Assembly: GCA_017451265.1 (NCBI GenBank)
Contig: JAFSPU010000007.1
Coordinates: 183,281-247,280 of the forward strand
From: Clostridiales bacterium
GTDB taxonomy: Bacteria; Bacillota; Clostridia; Saccharofermentanales; Saccharofermentanaceae
Direction of reading: 5' to 3'
DNA: 64,000 nt
Position 1 is the stretch's first letter; each line of letters begins with the position of its first letter. The position numbers and the translations under genes are program-made. This document shows, piece after piece, positions 41,202 through 50,641 of this stretch. A model generated the notes under the pieces. It was not told where the DNA came from. It saw only the letters and a program-made list of their open reading frames with translations, and did not search any database.

Positions 41202-42164
41202 ATGAAGAAGATATTTAGAGTTACCGGTAAAGTCTTGCTGATTCTGATTGCGGCAATCGCGGCTTTCTTGTTGGTGATGTTTGTTTACAATCAGATCATG
41301 CTTAAGAAGGAAGCGGTGATATTTGAGCATCCGCCTGTAGGTCAGTTCGTTGAGGTCGACGGGCACAACATGTGCATCTATACAGAAGGTGAGGGGGACC
41401 ATACATTGGTATTCTTGTCAGGTTCCGGGATTTCCTCGCCCATATACGATTTCAAGTCTCTGTACTCGTTGCTGTCTGACGACTACCGTATAGTTGTTGT
41501 AGAGAAATTCGGTTACGGCTTCAGTGATGTCGTCGAGGGTGAGAGGTCGATCAGCACTATCTTAAGACAGGACAGAGAAGCGCTTGCACTGAGCGGAATC
41601 GAAGGACCTTTCATCCTGTGTCCCCACTCATTCTCGGCACTTGAGGCTTTGATGTGGGCACAGCAGTACCCGGATGAGATCGAGGCTATCGTGGGACTTG
41701 ATATGGCTGTCCCGCAGACTTATGAGAACTATGATTCAAATAATCATTCTTATGATGCGCAATACCTGCTCATCAAGGCTTTGCGCCTGTCCGGCATAAG
41801 CAGACTGTTTCCCGATGACGTGCTCCTGTATACGGAAGGATTGACGGAAGAAGATATTCAGACTTTCAGACAGATCATGTATGCGAGACTGCTGAATGAG
41901 ACCGTTTTGAATGAAGGTAATGATATCCCGGAAGTCAGTGAGCAGATCATGAATGCTCCGCAGCCTGATATTCCGATGCTTCTTTTCGTTGCGGACGGAG
42001 GCGAGGCTGATGTGGACCTGTGGCGCAGACAGACAAATGATTTCGTGCAGGAGCAGGTAAACGCAAGCGTAGTAGAACTCGACTGCGGTCACTTGGTTTA
42101 TGACTTCGAGCAGGAACGGATCGCCGCTGACATGAGAGTTTTCATCGAAAACCTTGACGCATGA
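41202..42164 (+). CDS. Membrane-anchored alpha/beta hydrolase
   Basis: A 320-residue alpha/beta-fold hydrolase with one N-terminal membrane helix (VLLILIAAIAAFLLVMFVYN). The oxyanion region is LVFLSGSGISSP. The nucleophile is in LCPHSFSALEAL, a variant of GHSxGG in which both flanking glycines are Pro and Ala. The catalytic acid is likely in FVADGGEAD and the His in ELDCGHLVYD. Active site outside the membrane is inferred. The ATG at 41202 follows AGAGAGG. Substrate unknown. The next two genes follow closely. Confidence 0.85.
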   Translation: MKKIFRVTGKVLLILIAAIAAFLLVMFVYNQIMLKKEAVIFEHPPVGQFVEVDGHNMCIYTEGEGDHTLVFLSGSGISSPIYDFKSLYSLLSDDYRIVVVEKFGYGFSDVVEGERSISTILRQDREALALSGIEGPFILCPHSFSALEALMWAQQYPDEIEAIVGLDMAVPQTYENYDSNNHSYDAQYLLIKALRLSGISRLFPDDVLLYTEGLTEEDIQTFRQIMYARLLNETVLNEGNDIPEVSEQIMNAPQPDIPMLLFVADGGEADVDLWRRQTNDFVQEQVNASVVELDCGHLVYDFEQERIAADMRVFIENLDA

Positions 42165-42178
42165 GGGAGAATATTAAT

Positions 42179-42958
42179 ATGAAAAAGAGAATCTTGATAG
42201 CGGTCAGCGTGATACTCATTCTGTGCATTGGATTCGCGGCGTTCTGGTACTTTACGTATTTGTATAAATACAACCAGATCGTGGAATTCAGGAATGACAG
42301 AGATCAGGATATCTACATGCTGGGCACATACCATTCGCAGCACTTTAACCAAAGCATGGGTTATTCCATGGCTGATATCGTAAATTGCATTAAGAATGTG
42401 GATCCTGACGTGGTGCTGATCGAAGCAAGGGAAGAAACATTTGACAGATACGGTGCCATTGACGGACCCATCGATATGATCCTGGCGTACAGCTACTGCG
42501 TGCAGGAGGGGATTGATGTCGGTATGATCGATTACTGGAAGATCGATGATGATACAAGACCTAATACGACTGATAAGTACAGAGATGATAATATCCACAC
42601 CAATATCCTTGAGAAATTGGATTCGATAGATGAGGGAAGCCGTGTAATGATCATCTGTGGTGATACGCATCTTCATGAACAGACAAAAAGATTCAAGGCT
42701 GACGGTTACGAGTGGGTGAATATTCAGAACAGAAGAAGCCTTTTCGAAGGGGAGGGGGAGTTCGTATATCCTGAAGTGATGTCAGAAGTTATCGAGGCCA
42801 AGATCGCTTATCTGACGGTGTTCGCAGATGATGAGATAAACAGTAATGTTGAAGATGAGCGAATACGGCAGGAGTGGTTTAACGCTACTTCCAATCTGGC
42901 CGATACCTTGCGAAGTCAATTGGTTATGGTCGAAAACAATGAGTTGTATTACACTTGA
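42179..42958 (+). CDS. Membrane-anchored TraB/Tiki-like protein
   Basis: A 259-residue protein with one N-terminal membrane helix (RILIAVSVILILCIGFAAFW). The outer part starts with a GxxH block, MLGTYHSQHF, continues with DPDVVLIEAREETFD and later has a second GxxH, ICGDTHLHEQ. These paired motifs occur in the TraB/PrgY-Tiki and ChaN/EreA-like fold, where they bind metal; I assign it there with caution. ATG at 42179 is chosen from GGGAG upstream; an ATG at 42161 overlaps the previous stop but has no ribosome binding site. Confidence 0.55.
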   Translation: MKKRILIAVSVILILCIGFAAFWYFTYLYKYNQIVEFRNDRDQDIYMLGTYHSQHFNQSMGYSMADIVNCIKNVDPDVVLIEAREETFDRYGAIDGPIDMILAYSYCVQEGIDVGMIDYWKIDDDTRPNTTDKYRDDNIHTNILEKLDSIDEGSRVMIICGDTHLHEQTKRFKADGYEWVNIQNRRSLFEGEGEFVYPEVMSEVIEAKIAYLTVFADDEINSNVEDERIRQEWFNATSNLADTLRSQLVMVENNELYYT

Positions 42959-42991
42959 TATTCAAGAAATTGAAAGTGTGAGGCAGACGGC

Positions 42992-43792
42992 GTGCCAAGG
43001 GCGTTAATAGCATTATTTGCTTCTTTGAGTATATTTACCAATTCTGTTGCTTTCTTTACCGGAGGCAATGATAACGGCAGTGCGGGGAATATTAACGGAA
43101 CGACTATAGTCATCACACTGTTTGTAAGTGATGTTGAATACGGATGGGATGTTAAGACTTATGATGATGTCCAAAGGATCGATACCGTTAACGAGTATCT
43201 TTCCATGGCAGGAGATTATCTTGAAGATCAGGTGAGCGGTTACGGTGGCGATGCTGTCTTTATCACTGATTTCATAACGAATAAAGATCTTGCATATTAT
43301 ATCCGGGTCAACCGTAACATGGAGAATGCGGAACTTGACGGTGATTACGGGGCTAATGAAGAAGCCTTGTGGATCAACATAGATGAGCAGATTGATGTTG
43401 ATGCATTAAAGGCAAAGTATCAGGCAGATAATGCGGTGTTCCTCGCGGTGTTTAATACTGATGTGACTAATCCTGCTATTACTTGTACACGTAACTGGTA
43501 TCCCGGAATAGAGAGTGATAATGAGATAGTATTCCTGTACTATATCGATTACGGGCAGGTTAATCCTCCTGCGGTTTATGCGCACGAGATCCTGCATACA
43601 TTCTCTGCGCCCGATCTTTATGCGGCAGATCCGGATTACGGGATAACATCAAGGAATCTGTCCGGTCTGCAGGATAAGTATCCTAATGACATCATGCTTA
43701 CCTGTTCGGATTTAAGCACCGGAGAATATGTATATGATCGCATAACCAACGACATTACCGAGGTTACGGCATCCTATATCGGACTTATCTGA
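42992..43792 (+). CDS. Exported putative zinc metallopeptidase
   Basis: A 266-residue protein starting at GTG 42992 (GTGAGG upstream). A short hydrophobic N-terminus (ALIALFASLSIFTNSVAFF) serves as signal or anchor. The zinc motif HEILH is at residues 198-202, in VYAHEILHTFSAPDLY; the Asp or Tyr further on may be the third ligand. I do not recognise a closer family. Its end overlaps the convergent diguanylate cyclase gene by 8 bases. With the two previous genes it forms a set of three exported hydrolase-like proteins. Confidence 0.7.
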   Translation: MPRALIALFASLSIFTNSVAFFTGGNDNGSAGNINGTTIVITLFVSDVEYGWDVKTYDDVQRIDTVNEYLSMAGDYLEDQVSGYGGDAVFITDFITNKDLAYYIRVNRNMENAELDGDYGANEEALWINIDEQIDVDALKAKYQADNAVFLAVFNTDVTNPAITCTRNWYPGIESDNEIVFLYYIDYGQVNPPAVYAHEILHTFSAPDLYAADPDYGITSRNLSGLQDKYPNDIMLTCSDLSTGEYVYDRITNDITEVTASYIGLI

Positions 43793-45869
43793 CTTCGCGG
43801 CCTTCTTTCAGTTCTACCTTGTTGGCATACATAGCCTGATCTGCACGTTCATATACATCTGCAACAGAAACGCCTTTCTGATAAGTGGCAGTGCCACAGG
43901 CGATAACTACACCTCCGGAGGGGAGAGCCTCCTTGTTATGGTCTCTGATTATCTGTACCAGATCATTAAGATTCTCGTAGTCATCTCCCTGTGAGATAAC
44001 ACAAAATTCATCTCCTCCGACTCGGAAAACAGGACTGCGCTTGAAGGTGGTACAGACTATACGGCAGGCTTCACGGATCCACTGATCTCCGGCCTGATGT
44101 CCCATGTTGTCATTAACATATTTAAGGTCGTTGATGTCGACAATGCTAATTGCAAACTTGGGATCACTGGTTTCTTTGATAGTGTATTCGAGACGGGTCT
44201 CGTACTCCAGGTAAGCGTGCTTGTTCCTGACACCTGTCATGGAATCGATGTTTGCCTGACGCTGGGCCGAAGCAAGGCGGCGCGTTAAGTCAGCTTCTCT
44301 AAGCAGATCCTGAGCACGGCGGATCTTCATTTCTTCATCAACATCAGTTACTCCGATGATGATTACATTATTATCATCCAATGCGCGGGTAGCTCGCATA
44401 CGCACATAGAAAGGTTCGCCTTCCTTAGGTACACGATATGTCATCTCGAAAGCTCTTCTCATTTCGATCTGTTCAAGCAAAGTCTCTTTTACCATTGCCT
44501 TGCTGAATTGCTCACGGTCCGGCTCACAGACGAGTGTATTCACCTCTACCTGACAAGAATCAAAGAACTTCGGTCCTCGGCGCTTCTCAAAGAGCAAACC
44601 GTGGTCGTCTATTCCGTAGTTGATATAGTCATCGGTATCCAGATGTACATAGAAGACCTCATCGTATCCGTATGCCAAAGCCTGCGCGAGATGGGTGTAA
44701 ATAATACCGTTGATCTTAGCCTGTTCATACTCTGCCTTGGTGGTTGCAAACTCACGTCTCAAGAGAGTTACATCGGTTTTTTCAGAAGCCATACAGAGTA
44801 CACAGATTCGTCCGAATGAATCAGTATACTTAAGCTTTGTGGTTTTAAACTGTCTTGTATTGCCATCACTATCGATAATATCCTCGACAAAGACATACGG
44901 TTCGTCCATTGACATGGCAAGACGGTCATCTTTGCCAAAACGTTCGGCCATTTCCGGCTTAAAGAGCTCAGCGTCAGTTAAGCCTATGACATCTTTCGGA
45001 CTTTTCTTGCCTACATAAACGGCAAATGCCTGATTACATGCAAGGTACATGCTTGTTTCCGGCTCTTTGGTGAAAGTTATAGCCGGCATGTTATCGAGCA
45101 ATGAAGAAATTGTTTTGTTAAGCTCGTCAGCTCTCTTCTGTTTGTCTATATCCAGTTTGTATTCTTCGATCTCATCTCCGATTACAAAAACTCTGACCAA
45201 ACTCGTACCCATCAGGTAAGCTACAGCATATAGGGGAAGATAGGGGAACCACAGCTGAATTGTGAGAAACGCTACCATAATAAGTCCGAACAAGGTAACC
45301 GTACGATAGCGGGGCTTGAGCTTATCTCTTCTGTCTTTGACCTTAGCAAAAGCTGCGAAGGCGTATACCGATATTATGAACTGGAAAACTATCTGAGCGA
45401 TAAGAATTAAGTGTCTTAACGGCAAAGCTTTATACACGCATGCATCATCTACCGTAAAAATGATCGGCGTGAATATGTTTATGAGGGATAATGCCGTGAT
45501 GATCGTAGCTAGAGTTCGTCCTGAAACTATAAGGATAGGTCCGAATCTGCCGTTTGCCTTAATATAGTAGAAAACACTGGTGCTCCACAGAACTATACAG
45601 GCTGCCATAACAATGAAGTATATGGTGGTGTCTATAAATAGAGGCATGACGAGTTTATAGTATTCGAAGATGCCCCACAGCGTGTCGGTAACATAGTAGG
45701 CAAGAACAGCGAAAAGAAAACGTCTGTATATCGTCCAGGTTCTGGCCTTCATGGACGGTCTCTTGTTGAAGATAATATCTTGATTTTCTATAAGCAATAT
45801 CAGTATTGCCAGAAGATCCATTGACGCATAATACATATTAGTTCCCCCTGAACTTGATACAAAACCCAA
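43785..45869 (-). CDS. Membrane-bound diguanylate cyclase (PAS-GGDEF)
   Basis: A 694-residue signalling protein. The N-terminal 235 residues hold about seven membrane helices. A short coiled stretch leads to a PAS domain (MPAITFTKEPETSMYLACNQ) and a less clear second one (about residues 385-510). The C-terminal GGDEF domain begins QANIDSMTGVRNKHAYLEYE and has an intact FRVGGDEFCVI at 618-622, so it should make cyclic di-GMP. The inhibitory RxxD site is not present in the expected place. The gene is alone on the minus strand. Input signal is unknown. Confidence 0.92.
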   Translation of the reverse strand: MGFVSSSGGTNMYYASMDLLAILILLIENQDIIFNKRPSMKARTWTIYRRFLFAVLAYYVTDTLWGIFEYYKLVMPLFIDTTIYFIVMAACIVLWSTSVFYYIKANGRFGPILIVSGRTLATIITALSLINIFTPIIFTVDDACVYKALPLRHLILIAQIVFQFIISVYAFAAFAKVKDRRDKLKPRYRTVTLFGLIMVAFLTIQLWFPYLPLYAVAYLMGTSLVRVFVIGDEIEEYKLDIDKQKRADELNKTISSLLDNMPAITFTKEPETSMYLACNQAFAVYVGKKSPKDVIGLTDAELFKPEMAERFGKDDRLAMSMDEPYVFVEDIIDSDGNTRQFKTTKLKYTDSFGRICVLCMASEKTDVTLLRREFATTKAEYEQAKINGIIYTHLAQALAYGYDEVFYVHLDTDDYINYGIDDHGLLFEKRRGPKFFDSCQVEVNTLVCEPDREQFSKAMVKETLLEQIEMRRAFEMTYRVPKEGEPFYVRMRATRALDDNNVIIIGVTDVDEEMKIRRAQDLLREADLTRRLASAQRQANIDSMTGVRNKHAYLEYETRLEYTIKETSDPKFAISIVDINDLKYVNDNMGHQAGDQWIREACRIVCTTFKRSPVFRVGGDEFCVISQGDDYENLNDLVQIIRDHNKEALPSGGVVIACGTATYQKGVSVADVYERADQAMYANKVELKEGREVR

Positions 45870-45996
45870 AATCTATACCTACAGTCTAAACTTAGAATTA
45901 GAGCTAAATTTTAAGCGTATGTTAATTTTCTTTTATAAATAGCAAAAATGAACATTTCACCGGGACTGCTTTAAGACTTATCTTAAGCCTTCTGTA

Positions 45997-46002
45997 TATA
46001 AT
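45997..46002 (+). promoter_or_regulatory. Possible -10 box of the lipid operon
   Basis: TATAAT lies 62 bases before the first gene at 46065. A 6+4+6 palindrome TTAAGA-CTTA-TCTTAA (45971-45986) lies at the place of the -35 box, where no good hexamer is seen, as would fit a regulated promoter. Confidence 0.4.
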
Positions 46003-46064
46003 GCGCGAGTTTATTTATTATAGAAAAATAATGTGTTGTGGTAGGATATTTCAGGGAGGATCAT

Positions 46065-46655
46065 ATGCTTCGTTATATTCTTATGATGTATGCCACGCTC
46101 ATACCGGTGATATTTGCCGGAATACTTGTAATGCTGTGGTGCAAGCTGCCGATACTGAAGCCTCTGGCACGCCCCATCGATAACGGAAAGAACTTTACCG
46201 ACGGCAGAAGGATATTCGGTGATAACAAGACCTGGAAAGGACTTCTGGGTTACGTCATCTTTAACATCATCTTCGCTGTGATCTGGGGCTTTGTCTGTAA
46301 GAATACATCCTTAGGCGAATACAATTTCTTCTATCAGAATCATGAGAATACTTTGGCCTTTAATCTTCTGATCGGCTTTCTGCTGGGACTTGGGTACGCG
46401 CTGTTCGAGCTTCCTAACAGCTTCCTTAAAAGAAGGCTGGACATCACTCCCGGAAAGACCGTTTCGGGCGTAAGCAAAGTGTTCTTTGTTTTCCTTGATC
46501 AGGCGGATTCCATCTTCGGCGTGGCGCTCGTAGTATGGCTTTTCTATCCCCTCGGAATCCTGCTTTATCTTGCATATGTGCTCGTAGGAGCCGTCACTCA
46601 CATCTTGATCAATATGATGCTGTACTTCATGCATCTTAGAAAAAACATGGTATAA
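46065..46655 (+). CDS. CDP-archaeol synthase-like (CarS/DUF46) membrane protein
   Basis: A 196-residue membrane protein with about five helices of the CarS family, which in archaea attaches CDP to unsaturated archaetidic acid. Matching blocks are IFGDNKTWKGLLGYVIF (family FGxxKTWxG), FELPNSFLKRRLDITPGKT and FFVFLDQADSIFG (the DQxD motif). It is unlike the bacterial CdsA signature. Bacterial members exist and their substrate has mostly not been tested; it may use an ordinary phosphatidic acid. It is the first of eight closely spaced genes on this strand that mostly encode lipid enzymes. AGGGAGG precedes the start. Confidence 0.85.
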   Translation: MLRYILMMYATLIPVIFAGILVMLWCKLPILKPLARPIDNGKNFTDGRRIFGDNKTWKGLLGYVIFNIIFAVIWGFVCKNTSLGEYNFFYQNHENTLAFNLLIGFLLGLGYALFELPNSFLKRRLDITPGKTVSGVSKVFFVFLDQADSIFGVALVVWLFYPLGILLYLAYVLVGAVTHILINMMLYFMHLRKNMV

Positions 46656-46664
46656 GGAACGGAT

Positions 46665-49166
46665 ATGATAACCAGACTGGACAGCACCGGCAGCGATAAC
46701 GGCAAGCTCGGTAACAAGGGAAGATTCCTGCTTTTGATGAAGCAGAACGGGTTTAATGTGCCCGGCGGTTTTGTTCTTGACAGCGACACTTACGATGAGA
46801 CTGTGAAGGGAAGCCTGCAGCAAAGGATAGAAACGGAACTTGCCGCGCTTACGCCGGAAAATATAAAGCAGACTGGTGAGCGGCTGAAGGCGCTTTTCGA
46901 TGAGGTGACTTTGCCTGAGGACGTAAGTCGTGAGATAAGTGGGCTCCTTAAGCCCGACACCCTATACGCGGTAAGAAGCAGCGGCACCAAGGAGGACCTC
47001 GATGAGTTCTCCTTTGCGGGGCAGTATCAGACTTTCCTTAACACGCCCGCAAAGGACGTGGAGGCCAAGGTGATCGAGTGCTACCGCTCCATGTTCGGCG
47101 AGACTATCCTAAGCTACCTTGTAAACCGCAGGATAGACACGGCTGACCTCAAGATGGCGGTGGTGGTGCAGGAGATGGTTCCTTCCGAGGTAAGCGGCAT
47201 CTGCTTCACGATCGACCCCGTCACGGGTGACGACAAGACCATGCTCGTTGAGGTCTCGGAGGGCCTGGGCGAAGACATCGTAAGCGGCAAGACTGCTCCC
47301 GAGCAGTACCGGTACAACTGGTACGAGAACATCGAGAAGGACCGCGCCGCAAGTAACAGGCTCATTCCTGCCGTGAAGCTCAGTGAGTATGCGCGTGTGT
47401 TCTCTGGGATTCAGCAGCAGTTCGGCTACCCGTGTGACATCGAGTTTGCGCTGGCGGACGGGGAGCTTTATATCCTTCAGAGCAGAAGGATAACCAAGCT
47501 TAACTACTCCGGTATCAACGACGTGTGGACTACCGCGGACTTCAAGGACGGCGGCGTTTCTGCCAATGTCTGCACGCCTTATATGTGGAGCCTTTATGAG
47601 TATATCTGGGAGTATTCCTTAAGGAGCTTTATCGTGGATAATAAGCTTCTGCGTGATGATGAGCTGCCGAAGAAACTCGGTCAGATGTACTACGGCAGAT
47701 GCTACTGGAATCTGTCTGCGGTTAAGAAGACGATGGAGCAGATCGTCGGTTATAAGGAAAGAGAATTCGATAACGAGTACGGCATCGTAGGTGATTACGA
47801 GGGAGACGGCAAGGTCACGGGAGCAACGCCCAAGGTGCTGTTTCACATGATCCCGATAATCATAAAGCAGAAGCAGCTTCTGGATGACAGGCGTAAGAAT
47901 TCCGAGCGCTATAAGCAGGAACTGCTGGACCTGTATTACGGCTACAAGGATAAGCTTGATAACGGGAAGATAGAGGATATAACGAAGGAATTCGTCAAGA
48001 TCACGCATGAGACTTACTTAAGAAGTGAGACAACTTATTTCCATCAGATCTTCATTAATACGATCCACCAGTCGCTTTATAAAGACAGTCTTCTTAAGTA
48101 TGTATCGGAGAGCGAGTATCTGTCTTTGCTCGGAAGCATAGATAATATCTCGCACCTGCTGCCTTTCTACGACATGTGGGATATAACAAGAAAGATAAGG
48201 GCGGATGAGGATGTTTATAAGTTCTGGACTGAGAAATCCGCTGATGAAATCGAAAAGCTTATTTCAGAAGATAAGTATGAGATGCCGCTTGTCCGTAAGC
48301 TTATAGATGATTACGGTTACCATTCCGATAAGGAGCTGGATATCACATATCCGTGCTACTACGAAGAGCCTCAGGTTATGGTATCCATGATAAAAGACAT
48401 GGTGCTGCTGGATGATTCTTTCTCACCTAAAGAGGACAAGGAAAGAGGAACGGCTGTATATGAGAAGATCCTTAAGGACCTCGAGGGGAAAGTGTCTTCT
48501 TCCAAGCATAAGAAGATCACTCAGAAGGTCGCAGGCATGAGGAAGATGCTTTGGTGGAGAGAGGAGTTCCGTGACGTCTCCACCAGGTTCTACTACATGC
48601 TTCGTATGTACACGCTTGAATATGCGAAGAAACTCGTAGCTGACGGCGTGCTTGAAAGGGTTGAAGATGTGTGGTTCCTGAAGGTCGGAGACCTGTGGGA
48701 TTACATAGACGGTAAGAAAACGAAGGCTGATCTTAATGACCTTCTGGTTAAGAATAAGTTCTACTACAACGCATACCGCAATTACATCAGCGATAACGAG
48801 ATAGGCCATAACTTCAAGGTAATCCCGGATGCTGAAGGAAAGAATATGATCAAGGGCTTAGGCGCCAATAACGGTAAGATCACGGGAATCGCGAGGGTGA
48901 TCGAGGATTTCACTCAGATCGAAAGGCTGCAGCAGGGAGATATACTGGTAACGAGGTTTACCGATACCGGATGGACCCCCAAGTTCGCGATACTTTCAGG
49001 CATCGTAACAGAATACGGCGGAATCCTCTGCCACGCGGCCATCGTTTCCAGAGAATACGGTATTCCGGCCATCGTCTGCTGCAAGGATGCCATGAGTAAA
49101 ATACGTGACGGACAGATCATAACGATCGACGGAAGTTCCGGCGCAGTTGCTATCTCGGAGGGATAA
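46665..49166 (+). CDS. PEP-synthase/rifampin-phosphotransferase-like dikinase (first copy)
   Basis: An 833-residue protein. Residues about 1-280 are the ATP-grasp, PPDK_N-type domain (LGNKGRFLLLMKQNGFNVPG, LYAVRSSGTKEDL, CDIEFALADGELYILQSRRI). A 450-residue middle domain has no clear match. The C-terminal swivelling phosphohistidine domain has GGILCHAAIVSREYGIPAIV with His790. The PEP/pyruvate barrel of real PEP synthase is missing, so the order is that of rifampin phosphotransferase, where the middle domain binds the acceptor. The acceptor here is unknown; the lipid genes on both sides suggest a lipid or lipid precursor. Gap of 9 bases to the upstream gene. Confidence 0.85.
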   Translation: MITRLDSTGSDNGKLGNKGRFLLLMKQNGFNVPGGFVLDSDTYDETVKGSLQQRIETELAALTPENIKQTGERLKALFDEVTLPEDVSREISGLLKPDTLYAVRSSGTKEDLDEFSFAGQYQTFLNTPAKDVEAKVIECYRSMFGETILSYLVNRRIDTADLKMAVVVQEMVPSEVSGICFTIDPVTGDDKTMLVEVSEGLGEDIVSGKTAPEQYRYNWYENIEKDRAASNRLIPAVKLSEYARVFSGIQQQFGYPCDIEFALADGELYILQSRRITKLNYSGINDVWTTADFKDGGVSANVCTPYMWSLYEYIWEYSLRSFIVDNKLLRDDELPKKLGQMYYGRCYWNLSAVKKTMEQIVGYKEREFDNEYGIVGDYEGDGKVTGATPKVLFHMIPIIIKQKQLLDDRRKNSERYKQELLDLYYGYKDKLDNGKIEDITKEFVKITHETYLRSETTYFHQIFINTIHQSLYKDSLLKYVSESEYLSLLGSIDNISHLLPFYDMWDITRKIRADEDVYKFWTEKSADEIEKLISEDKYEMPLVRKLIDDYGYHSDKELDITYPCYYEEPQVMVSMIKDMVLLDDSFSPKEDKERGTAVYEKILKDLEGKVSSSKHKKITQKVAGMRKMLWWREEFRDVSTRFYYMLRMYTLEYAKKLVADGVLERVEDVWFLKVGDLWDYIDGKKTKADLNDLLVKNKFYYNAYRNYISDNEIGHNFKVIPDAEGKNMIKGLGANNGKITGIARVIEDFTQIERLQQGDILVTRFTDTGWTPKFAILSGIVTEYGGILCHAAIVSREYGIPAIVCCKDAMSKIRDGQIITIDGSSGAVAISEG

Positions 49167-49169
49167 AAC

Positions 49170-49781
49170 ATGATCGTAGGTAAGTGGAACAAGTCAGTTA
49201 TATTGACCTATGCGGGCCTGCTTCTGGCGGTGCTCGGTATCTTCCTTGCTTTCACTGCAGAGAAGATTACATACTCATTCTGCTGCCTCATGGTGGCCGG
49301 TATCTGCGATCTTTTTGACGGCATGGTGGCCAGACGCTGCAAGAGAACTGAAGAGGAGAAGATGTTCGGGATTGAGCTGGATTCACTGGTAGATGTGGTG
49401 AGCTTCATTGCGCTGCCTGTATGCATTTTCATTGCCCTCGGGTTTACTTCCGTGTGGCACCTGATCATCTACCTTGTGTACGCGCTGTTCGGAGTGGCGA
49501 GGCTTGCGTATTTTAATATCGCTACCGCCGACAGTGAGAAGGCGGTTAAGTATTATATCGGTCTGCCCGTAACTTATACGGCACTGATATTTCCGCTGCT
49601 TTATCTTCTGAGCGCAGTGTTCACTGATGCCGTTTTCGTGCCTGTATTCACATGCGGAATTGTTGTTGTTTCCGTTCTTGAGATAGTTAAGATTAAAGTC
49701 CCTAAGCCGAAGGGAATCTGGTACGGCATCTTCGGTATTATGGCGATCGGAATGCTTGTTATCTATCTGGCGGTGCTCTGA
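49170..49781 (+). CDS. CDP-alcohol phosphatidyltransferase (PssA-like)
   Basis: A 203-residue membrane enzyme that swaps CMP of a CDP-lipid for an alcohol, here most likely serine because a decarboxylase follows. The signature is D50-G51-xx-A54-R55, then G67, D71 and D75 in CKRTEEEKMFGIELDSLVD. There are 11 residues between AR and G, three more than in the classic pattern, a form I know from clostridial members. Five to six helices follow. The archaetidylserine synthase branch shares this fold. Spacing of 3 bases to the gene before. Confidence 0.88.
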   Translation: MIVGKWNKSVILTYAGLLLAVLGIFLAFTAEKITYSFCCLMVAGICDLFDGMVARRCKRTEEEKMFGIELDSLVDVVSFIALPVCIFIALGFTSVWHLIIYLVYALFGVARLAYFNIATADSEKAVKYYIGLPVTYTALIFPLLYLLSAVFTDAVFVPVFTCGIVVVSVLEIVKIKVPKPKGIWYGIFGIMAIGMLVIYLAVL

Positions 49782-49786
49782 AACTT

Positions 49787-50641
49787 ATGAAGATCTACGA
49801 CAGAGCGCAAGGCAGATACGAACAGATAGAGCAGTACGGTGCAGGTAAACTGGAGTTCCTGTATAACAATCCTGCGGGCCGTCTTCTGCTTTGGCTTGCT
49901 GTTTCGCCGTTGGTGTCGAATATATACAGATTCAAAAACTCCGGGAAAAGTTCGGTTAAGGTTATCCCCGAGTATATCGAGAATCACAAGATAGACATGA
50001 GTGATTATGAGGATAAGGAATACGAATCATTTAACGACTTCTTTATAAGAAAGCTTAAGCCCGGCAAGCGCCCTGTGGATATGAGCCCTGAAGCGCTCAT
50101 CGCACCTGCGGATTCCAAGCTGCTTGTTTATAAGATCGGCACTGATACGCGCATGACGATCAAGGGCAGAGAATATACCGTAAGTGAGATCTTAGGGGAT
50201 GATAAGTACGCGCAGGAATTTGGTAACGGATATGCGCTGGTGTTCAGGCTGACCGTCGACGACTACCACAGATACTGTTTCCCTGACAGCGGCAGCGTTT
50301 TAAGCAGCAGGCATATTAAAGGGAAGCTTCATACCGTAAGCCCCATTTCCAAAGATCATAAGATCTACCATGAGAATACGCGTAACGTCAGCATACTTAA
50401 GACCGATAACTTCGGTGTTATCGCTTATATCGAAGTGGGTGCCATGCTCGTGGGAAGGATCGTGGATGAAGGAAAGACGCACTTTGCCAAGGGTGAAGAG
50501 AAAGGGCATTTCGAGCCCGGCGGCTCCACGGTGGTGCTCCTCGTTAACGGCATTGAAATTGACGAAGATATTATGAGGGAGAGTGCCGAAGGTACCGAGA
50601 CCAAAGTAAGATACGGAGAGAAGGTAGGACAGAAGAGATGA
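49787..50641 (+). CDS. psd: Phosphatidylserine decarboxylase
   Basis: A 284-residue pyruvoyl enzyme that turns phosphatidylserine-type lipids into the ethanolamine form. YESFNDFFIRKLKPGKRPVD and IAPADSKLLVY are family blocks, VDDYHRYCFPDSG holds the catalytic His, and the self-cleavage site is FEPGGSTVVLL with Ser247 as the future pyruvoyl. Length matches the proenzyme. It is downstream of the CDP-alcohol transferase by 5 bases and overlaps the UbiA-like gene by 4 bases (ATGA). Confidence 0.93.
   Translation: MKIYDRAQGRYEQIEQYGAGKLEFLYNNPAGRLLLWLAVSPLVSNIYRFKNSGKSSVKVIPEYIENHKIDMSDYEDKEYESFNDFFIRKLKPGKRPVDMSPEALIAPADSKLLVYKIGTDTRMTIKGREYTVSEILGDDKYAQEFGNGYALVFRLTVDDYHRYCFPDSGSVLSSRHIKGKLHTVSPISKDHKIYHENTRNVSILKTDNFGVIAYIEVGAMLVGRIVDEGKTHFAKGEEKGHFEPGGSTVVLLVNGIEIDEDIMRESAEGTETKVRYGEKVGQKR

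Noticed and set aside
49170-49781. Phosphatidylglycerophosphate synthase as alternative for the CDP-alcohol transferase
   Set aside because: The immediate psd neighbour and the LDSLVD form fit serine transfer better, though specificity is not proven.
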